DNA of 58,672 bases, taken from positions 1-58,672 of the forward strand of contig DAOPZC010000025.1 of NCBI GenBank assembly GCA_035353175.1, read 5' to 3'. The stretch comes from DAOPZC01 sp035353175 (lineage in GTDB: Bacteria; Verrucomicrobiota; Kiritimatiellia; RFP12; UBA1067). The position numbers and the translations under genes are program-made. The first letter of the stretch is position 1, and every line of letters starts with the position of its first letter. This document shows positions 53,214-58,672 of this stretch, one piece after another. The notes below the pieces were generated by a model. That model made no database searches and had not been told where the DNA came from. It worked only from the letters and a program-made list of their open reading frames with translations.

Positions 53214-55694
53214 ATGGAACAGAAAGCCACGCGCAAGCGTTGCCGCGACCGCCGGGTGGAAATGAGTGTCGAAGGGTTGAAAGCCGATTTCGCTTGGCAT
53301 ATCCGCTATACTCAGGCGAGGACTATGGAACAGTCCACGCCCTTGGACCTTTTTAATGCGTTTGCATACTGTGTGCGCGACCGTTTGATCGAGCGCTGGC
53401 TCCAGACCCGGGCGGCGTATCATGTCAAAAACGTGAAGGTCGTTTATTATTTGTCGCTCGAATTCCTGATCGGACGGCTTCTCGGGAACAACGTCATCAA
53501 TCTGAAGATGGATGAAATCTGCCGGGAAGCGTTGCAGGAGGAAGGGATCGACTGGAACTCGCTGCGTGACTGCGAAGTGGATGCCGGACTGGGCAACGGC
53601 GGTCTGGGCCGGTTGGCCGCCTGTTTTCTGGACTCGATGACCACGTTGAACTTGGCGGCGATGGGCTACGGCTTGCGGTACGACTACGGCATTTTCAAGC
53701 AGCGCATCGTGGACGGCCAGCAGGTCGAGGAGCCGGATCACTGGCTGAAGAACGGAACCCCTTGGGAAGTCGCCCGGCCGGAGCAAACGCAGGTGGTGCA
53801 TTTCGGCGGGCGCGTGGAATGCATCACCAACGGGCGTGTCGAGTGGCGATGGGTGGATGCCGAAAAGGTGCTGGGCGTGCCGTATGACCTGCCGGTCGTG
53901 GGGTATGGGCAAGCCGTGAATATCTTGCGCCTGTGGTCTGCCAAGGCCGATGACGAGTTCCATCTCGACGATTTCAATAAGGGCTCGTATGTCGATGCGG
54001 TCGAAAACAAGGTGCTCGCCGAGAACCTCACGAAGGTGCTTTACCCGAATGACAATGTGCTGGCGGGCAAGGAGCTGCGTCTGAGGCAGCAATACTTCTT
54101 CATTTCCTGCACGCTGCAAGACATCCTGCGCCGGTTCCGGTTCCGTAGCAACGACTGGACGCAGCTGCCCGAAAAGGTCTTCATCCAGCTCAATGAGACA
54201 CATCCGGCGCTGATCATCCCCGAGCTGATGCGGCTGCTGGTGGACCGTGAAGGAATCGATTGGAACACGGCCTGGTCGATCACGCGGGCCTGTACCGGCT
54301 ACACGAACCACACGATCCTGCCGGAGGCGTTAGAAAAATGGAGCGTGTCGCTCATGGAGCGGCTCTTGCCGCGCCACATGCAGATCATTTACGAGATCAA
54401 CGGTCGGTTCCTGAAACAGGTCGCGGCGATGTGGCCGGGCGATGTGGGCCGGCTCGCCCGCATGAGCATCATCGATGAGCACGGCGACCGTTCCGTGCGC
54501 ATGGCCAACCTCGCGATTATCGGATCGAGTTCGGTGAACGGCGTGTCGCAACTGCATACGGAAATCCTGAAGGCGTCGCTGTTCAAGGACTTCTACGAAT
54601 TCTATCCGACCCATTTTTCCAACAAGACGAACGGAATCACCCAGCGGCGCTGGCTGCTCAAGGCGAACAAGGAACTGGCCGGGCTGATTACCGAGGCGAT
54701 CGGCCCCGGCTGGATCACCGAGCTGGACGAACTGCGTGGCCTCGAGAAGTATGCGGCCGACAAGTCGTTCCTCGACAAGTTCCGCAAAGTCAAACAGGCG
54801 AACAAGGAACGGCTGGCCGCACATATCCGGTCTTCCGTGGGGATTGCGGTTTCGCCGGATGCGATTTTCGATGTGCAGGTCAAACGCCTGCACGAGTACA
54901 AGCGGCAACTGCTGCTGGCGCTCTACATCATTGTGCTGTATAACCGGCTGGTGGCCAATCCGTCGTATGACCCGTATCCGCGGGCCTTCATCTTCGCGGC
55001 CAAGGCCGCGCCGGGCTATGCGATGGCGAAACTCATCATCCGGCTGATCCATGGGATCGCCGACGTGGTGAATTTCAATCCGAACGTGAAGGACAAACTG
55101 AGCGTGGTTTTCCTTCCCGATTACCGTGTGTCGCTGGCGGAAAAGATCATTCCGGCCGCGAATGTCAGCGAACAGATCTCTCTGGCGGGCACGGAGGCGT
55201 CCGGCACCGGCAACATGAAGCTGATGCTCAACGGCGCGCTGACGCTGGGAACGCTGGACGGCGCCAACGTGGAGATCCACGAGGCGGTCGGCGATGACAA
55301 CATGTTCCTTTTCGGACTGCGCGCTGAGCAGGTGAGGGACCTGCGTCCCGTCTATTCGTCGCGCGCGATTTATCACGCCGATCCCGAAATCCGTCGCGCG
55401 ATCGACATGATCCGCCGCAACGTCTTCGGCCTGTTGACGCCGGGGCTGTTCGACCCGATCGTCCGTTCGCTGCTCGACTACAACGACCACTATATGCTGC
55501 TGGCTGATCTTCGCGATTACATCGAGACGCAGGACAAGGTGGAGGCGCTTTACAGGGAGCCGTATAAGTGGGACCGCAAGGCGCTGATCAACGTGGCGCG
55601 TTCCGGGCGGTTCTCGTCGGACCGCACCATCCGGGAATACGCGCGCGATATCTGGCATGTCGAACCGGTCGTGTTGACGCAAGATCAGGAGTGA
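53214..55694 (+). CDS. glgP: Glycogen/starch/maltodextrin phosphorylase
   Basis: Cytosolic PLP-dependent GT35 enzyme of 826 residues releasing glucose 1-phosphate from alpha-1,4-glucans. The family landmarks are all present: VKVVYYLSLEFLIGRLLGNN near residue 75, DAGLGNGGLGRLAACFLDSM, YGLRYDYGIFKQ, QLNETHPALIIPELMR, VQVKRLHEYKRQLL and the PLP site EASGTGNMKLMLNGALTLGTLDGANVEI with the lysine near residue 668. The N-terminus is short, so the long regulatory phosphorylation segment of animal enzymes is absent. It heads a plus-strand set with the SDR gene, which starts ten bases after its stop. Its product would enter glycolysis through a phosphoglucomutase such as the one at 21802-23124. Confidence 0.97.
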   Translation: MEQKATRKRCRDRRVEMSVEGLKADFAWHIRYTQARTMEQSTPLDLFNAFAYCVRDRLIERWLQTRAAYHVKNVKVVYYLSLEFLIGRLLGNNVINLKMDEICREALQEEGIDWNSLRDCEVDAGLGNGGLGRLAACFLDSMTTLNLAAMGYGLRYDYGIFKQRIVDGQQVEEPDHWLKNGTPWEVARPEQTQVVHFGGRVECITNGRVEWRWVDAEKVLGVPYDLPVVGYGQAVNILRLWSAKADDEFHLDDFNKGSYVDAVENKVLAENLTKVLYPNDNVLAGKELRLRQQYFFISCTLQDILRRFRFRSNDWTQLPEKVFIQLNETHPALIIPELMRLLVDREGIDWNTAWSITRACTGYTNHTILPEALEKWSVSLMERLLPRHMQIIYEINGRFLKQVAAMWPGDVGRLARMSIIDEHGDRSVRMANLAIIGSSSVNGVSQLHTEILKASLFKDFYEFYPTHFSNKTNGITQRRWLLKANKELAGLITEAIGPGWITELDELRGLEKYAADKSFLDKFRKVKQANKERLAAHIRSSVGIAVSPDAIFDVQVKRLHEYKRQLLLALYIIVLYNRLVANPSYDPYPRAFIFAAKAAPGYAMAKLIIRLIHGIADVVNFNPNVKDKLSVVFLPDYRVSLAEKIIPAANVSEQISLAGTEASGTGNMKLMLNGALTLGTLDGANVEIHEAVGDDNMFLFGLRAEQVRDLRPVYSSRAIYHADPEIRRAIDMIRRNVFGLLTPGLFDPIVRSLLDYNDHYMLLADLRDYIETQDKVEALYREPYKWDRKALINVARSGRFSSDRTIREYARDIWHVEPVVLTQDQE

Positions 55695-55704
55695 GGAGGG
55701 CGTC

Positions 55705-56478
55705 ATGGGGCGTGTGGCGTTGGTCACGGGGGGGGCGCGCGGCATCGGGCTCGGCGTGGCCGGCGCATTGGCGCGCGAGGGCTTCGCTTTAGCGGTGTGC
55801 GGCACGCGTCCGAGCGCCGCGGCCGAGCCGGCGCTGGCGGCACTGCGGACGGCGGGTGCCGAGGCATTTTATTTTCGCGCGGACGTGTCGAGCGCAGCGG
55901 ACCGTGAGGCGCTGTTGGCGCAGACCCGGTCCCGTTTCGGCGCCCTGCATGTGCTGGTCAACAATGCCGGCGTCGCGCCGCTCGAACGGACGGACCTGCT
56001 GTCGGCCTCGGAGGAGAGCTTCGAGCGTGTCTTGCGCATCAATCTGCAGGGGCCGTATTTTCTGACGCAGGCCGCCGCGCGCTGGATGCTTGAGCAGCGT
56101 GCGGCGGATGCGGCGTTTGCCGGCTGCATCATCAATATCGGCTCGGTCTCGGCCGACATGGCCTCCGTCAACCGCGGCGAGTATTGCGTCTCCAAGGCGG
56201 GCGTGACCATGATGACGCGCCTTTTTGCGAGCCGGCTGGGTGAATACGGCATTCCTGTGTATGAGGTGCGGCCCGGAATCATCCACAGCGACATGACAGA
56301 ACTCGTCAAAGCCAAATACGATGCCAAAATCGCCGGTTCGGACCTGCTGATCCAGAAGCGCTGGGGAGAGCCGGACGATGTGGGGCGCGCCGTGGCGATG
56401 CTGGCCTGCGGCGATCTGCCCTATTCGACGGGGCAGGTCCTTTGCGTGGATGGCGGGCTTTCTGTGCAACGGTTGTAG
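55705..56478 (+). CDS. Short-chain dehydrogenase/reductase (FabG-like), probable 3-ketoacyl-ACP reductase annotation
   Basis: Cytosolic NAD(P)-dependent oxidoreductase of 257 residues. It has the dinucleotide loop TGGARGIG (residues 8-15), NNAG (86-89), catalytic Ser147 in NIGSVSAD, and Tyr160/Lys164 in EYCVSKAG. The C-terminus CVDGGLSVQRL is the usual SDR end. Such genes are commonly called FabG, but here the neighbours are a glycogen phosphorylase and a flavoprotein, not fatty-acid genes. A sugar or polyol dehydrogenase is therefore as likely. The ATG at 55705 follows GGAGGG at normal spacing. Confidence 0.85.
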   Translation: MGRVALVTGGARGIGLGVAGALAREGFALAVCGTRPSAAAEPALAALRTAGAEAFYFRADVSSAADREALLAQTRSRFGALHVLVNNAGVAPLERTDLLSASEESFERVLRINLQGPYFLTQAAARWMLEQRAADAAFAGCIINIGSVSADMASVNRGEYCVSKAGVTMMTRLFASRLGEYGIPVYEVRPGIIHSDMTELVKAKYDAKIAGSDLLIQKRWGEPDDVGRAVAMLACGDLPYSTGQVLCVDGGLSVQRL

Positions 56479-56494
56479 GGGCCCTTCGGCCCTT
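56477..56494. other. Stable tetraloop hairpin in the SDR/flavoprotein gap
   Basis: AGGGGCC, loop CTTC, GGCCCTT: seven pairs starting in the stop codon of the SDR gene. No T-tract follows, so it may stabilise or process the mRNA rather than end it. Confidence 0.4.
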
Positions 56495-56546
56495 CAGGAT
56501 GTGGCTGCCGGCGTGGCGGCACTCGCTCCTTACGGCGGAGTTGGCG

Positions 56547-58454
56547 ATGATATCTGACATTCAGATTACGCGTGTCCATACGCTGGTCATCGGATCCGGC
56601 GCCGCCGGCCTTAATGCGGCCGTGCAGTTGCATCGTCGCGGAATCGGCGTGCTGGTCGTCACGGAGGGCCTCGACAAAGGCACCTCCATCAATACCGGAA
56701 GCGATAAGCAGACTTACTATAAGCTCGGGCTGTGCGGGACGGCGACGGACTCGGTGGCCGGTATGGCGTCGGCGCTGGCCGCCTCGGGCGGCATGCATGG
56801 CGACCTGGCGCTGGTCGAAGCCGCGGGATCGGCCCGCGCCTTCTTCAATCTTGTTTCGCTGGGCGTGCCGTTCCCGCAGGACGCCTACGGTCAGTTTCCG
56901 GGCTATAAGACCGACCACGATCCCGCGCGGCGCGCGACATCGACGGGCCCCTATACCTCGCGCGACATGTGTCTTGCGTTGATCAGAGAGGTGAAGCGTC
57001 TGAAAATCCCGGTGCGCGAAAAACTTTCGGTCACCGATCTGCTGGTCTTCGGCAAAGGTGCCGGGCGACGCGTGTGCGGCGCGCTGGCACTGGATGCGGC
57101 GGGTGCGTGGCACGCGTTCCGTGCGGAAAACACGGTGTTCGCGACGGGCGGTTTCGGCGGTCTCTACGCCGCCAGCGTCTATCCCGAAGTCCAGCTCGGC
57201 GCGATCGGCGTGGCATTGCGTGCGGGGGCTTGTGCGCAAGGCTTGCCGGAATCACAGTTCGGCCTCGCATCCCTCCATCCCCGCTGGAACGTGTCGGGCA
57301 GCTATATGCAGGTCGTGCCGCGTCTTGTCTCGACGGCGGCGGACGGCGTGTCCGACGTGCGCGAATTCGCGGCGGAGATGTTCGCTTCGCCGGCTGCGGC
57401 GCACGGCGCGCTGTTTCTCAAAGGGTATCAGTGGCCTTTCGACGCGCGAAAGGCTGAGGCGGGGTCGTCGCGCATCGACCGTCTGGTTTACGAGGAGCGC
57501 GAAGTCAAGGGGCGTCGCGTGTTCCTTGATTTCCGCAAGAATCCGGACGGGTTCGATTTTGCGCGGTTACCCGAAGAGGCCCGCAACTATCTGAAGCGGT
57601 CTGGCGCGCGCCAGCGCAAGCCCGTGGCGCGGCTCATGAAAATGAATCCCGGCGCGTATGCCTTGTATCGCGACCGCGGCGTTGATCTGTCGAAAGAGCC
57701 GCTGGAAATCGCGGTTTGCGCCCAGCACAACAACGGCGGGCTTGCCGCCAACCTGTGGTGGGAATCGCTCAACCTTCGGCACCTCTTTCCGGTCGGCGAA
57801 GTGAACGGGACGCATGGCGTGGGGCGCCCCGGCGGGGCCGCGCTGAACTCCGGGCAGGTTGGGGGAATACGTGCCGCAGAATACATTGCGGCGGTTTACG
57901 CGGGCGAAAGCCTGGACGATACGGCGTTCACGGAGGCGATGGACAGCGCGATCCAGGAGAATCAGCGGTTTTTGGCGTGCTGCGCGCAGTCGCGGTGGAC
58001 TTGGCGCGAGTGCCGCGACGAGTTCCAGCGCCGCATGAATCGGTGCGGGGCGCATCTGCGGTCTGACGTCGCTTTGTCGCAGGCGGTGGCCGAAGCCCAT
58101 GCGCAGAACGCGCGGCTCGACGGGGAAGGGTGCCGCGTCACGCGCGCTTTTGATCGGCTACGCGCGTTTGAAAACCGGCAGCTCTGTTTCGCGCATAAGG
58201 TCTATCTGGCGGCGCAGGCCTTTTGCGTGCGGTCCGGCGCGGGAAGCCGAGGCTCGGCGCTGGTGAGCGACGGGGCGGGGCGTATGGTGCCGGAAGATCC
58301 GGCTTTCCGCGCGAAGGTCCAGGAAACGCTCGTGCGCTCCGACGGCAGCCTTCGCCACCGCTGGGTGCCGTGCCGTCCATTGCCGCAGGACGATCCCTGG
58401 TTTGAGACGGCGTGGGCCGCGTTCGCGCGCGGCGACATTTTCCGCCGTCGCTGA
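56547..58454 (+). CDS. FAD-dependent oxidoreductase of the fumarate reductase/L-aspartate oxidase type
   Basis: Flavoprotein of 635 residues. The FAD loop is VIGSGAAGLNAAVQLHRRG (about residues 13-31), with the following TEG strand and a TNTGSDKQ-like segment (INTGSDKQTYY). The second FAD region has FATGGFGGLYAAS, and the C-terminal cap resembles succinate dehydrogenase/fumarate reductase flavoproteins: HNNGGLAANLWWES followed by LFPVGEVNGTHGVGRPGGAALNSGQVGGIRAAEYI. No partner subunits or haem motifs are found nearby and no signal peptide is seen, so it is cytosolic and stands alone. Substrate unknown. GGAG six bases upstream supports the ATG at 56547; an earlier in-frame start would overlap the SDR gene. 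Confidence 0.82.
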   Translation: MISDIQITRVHTLVIGSGAAGLNAAVQLHRRGIGVLVVTEGLDKGTSINTGSDKQTYYKLGLCGTATDSVAGMASALAASGGMHGDLALVEAAGSARAFFNLVSLGVPFPQDAYGQFPGYKTDHDPARRATSTGPYTSRDMCLALIREVKRLKIPVREKLSVTDLLVFGKGAGRRVCGALALDAAGAWHAFRAENTVFATGGFGGLYAASVYPEVQLGAIGVALRAGACAQGLPESQFGLASLHPRWNVSGSYMQVVPRLVSTAADGVSDVREFAAEMFASPAAAHGALFLKGYQWPFDARKAEAGSSRIDRLVYEEREVKGRRVFLDFRKNPDGFDFARLPEEARNYLKRSGARQRKPVARLMKMNPGAYALYRDRGVDLSKEPLEIAVCAQHNNGGLAANLWWESLNLRHLFPVGEVNGTHGVGRPGGAALNSGQVGGIRAAEYIAAVYAGESLDDTAFTEAMDSAIQENQRFLACCAQSRWTWRECRDEFQRRMNRCGAHLRSDVALSQAVAEAHAQNARLDGEGCRVTRAFDRLRAFENRQLCFAHKVYLAAQAFCVRSGAGSRGSALVSDGAGRMVPEDPAFRAKVQETLVRSDGSLRHRWVPCRPLPQDDPWFETAWAAFARGDIFRRR

Positions 58455-58574
58455 ACGCATCGCGTGCAGCGGCGGCAATGCGTCAGCGGCCAGGGATAAA
58501 CGCTCCCGCAGGCGACGCTGTTTTCTGACGTTGCTGCGTTTTCAACTCCTGCATCCAAACGCCTCCTTTGGAGC

Positions 58575-58598
58575 GATTCAGATATTATAAACTGAATC
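58575..58598. promoter_or_regulatory. Inverted repeat upstream of the last gene
   Basis: GATTCAG (58575-58581) and CTGAATC (58592-58598) are perfect inverted arms around ATATTATAAA, which contains -10-like hexamers (TATTAT, TATAAA). It lies 20 bases before the start codon at 58619, as expected for an operator over a promoter. A convincing -35 is not visible. Confidence 0.45.
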
Positions 58599-58618
58599 AC
58601 ACCCCTCAAGGAACCCCG

Positions 58619-58672
58619 GTGGACTATCCCCATGTTTTTCTGTTGACGAATGCGGGGAGTGCCGGAAACAAA
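58619..58672 (+). CDS. Start of a gene running off the window
   Basis: GTG at 58619 with AAGGA six bases upstream opens a frame that stays open to the last base, reading MDYPHVFLLTNAGSAGNK. The pattern of a hydrophobic strand followed by N-x-G-S-x-G-x-K is reminiscent of the first strand and glycine loop of diacylglycerol/lipid kinases, but 18 residues are too few to assign a family. Confidence 0.45.
   Translation, partial: MDYPHVFLLTNAGSAGNK

Overview
The window is a GC-rich bacterial chromosome segment. It carries housekeeping genes (valS, tkt, murI, glgP, a family II pyrophosphatase, one tRNA) and a large accessory polysaccharide-degradation locus. Several traits occur together: two XylR-type regulators (LacI-like sensor plus AraC helix-turn-helix), many secreted glycosidases and beta-helix proteins, sodium/solute symporters where a SusC/SusD or ABC importer might be expected, and very large secreted proteins with autotransporter-associated beta-strand repeats but no beta-barrel. 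Together these point to the Planctomycetes-Verrucomicrobia-Chlamydiae group, most likely Kiritimatiellota or a close relative. That assignment is inferred from gene content, not from a marker-gene phylogeny.

Layout. 1-460 has no convincing gene. 461-3607 holds a sodium/solute symporter convergent with a XylR-type regulator. 3805-11885 is a run of plus-strand genes: a secreted PQQ-like beta-propeller, a CBS/DRTGG-containing Mn-dependent pyrophosphatase, a DUF998-like membrane protein, a homologue of linalool dehydratase-isomerase, and a secreted beta-helix/CBM9-like protein. 12030-19029 is core metabolism: murI (minus), a UbiA/EboC-like prenyltransferase, tRNA-Ala(GGC), valS and tkt. 19103-23124 is a minus-strand operon of phosphohexomutase, galK and a secreted protein of unknown function. 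It diverges from a second XylR-type regulator at 23270.

24626-45635 is a plus-strand arabinan/pectin utilisation locus. It encodes a secreted repeat protein, a GH28-like beta-helix protein, an SGNH-GH43 fusion interrupted by one in-frame stop, a GH127 beta-L-arabinofuranosidase, a double GH43/F5-8 protein, an SSS symporter and a GH51 alpha-L-arabinofuranosidase. It ends with the L-arabinose catabolic genes araB, araD and a fucose-isomerase-family isomerase in the araA position. A plausible route is that external enzymes release L-arabinose, the symporter imports it, and isomerase, kinase and epimerase convert it to D-xylulose 5-phosphate, the substrate of the nearby transketolase. Two promoters inside the locus (24480-24542 and 34883-34944) share a 13-bp block and paired TGCAAT boxes exactly 21 bp apart that abut the -35 element. 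This is the geometry expected for an AraC/XylR activator.

45760-52974 (minus) encodes a ~2,400-residue secreted mosaic protein whose C-terminal ~1,000 residues are a tandem duplication. 53214-58454 carries glgP, an SDR and a fumarate-reductase-like flavoprotein. A further gene begins at 58619 and runs off the end. Promoters of the form TTGnnn-N17/18-TAnnnT can be read in front of most transcription units; at least two leave almost no 5' leader.
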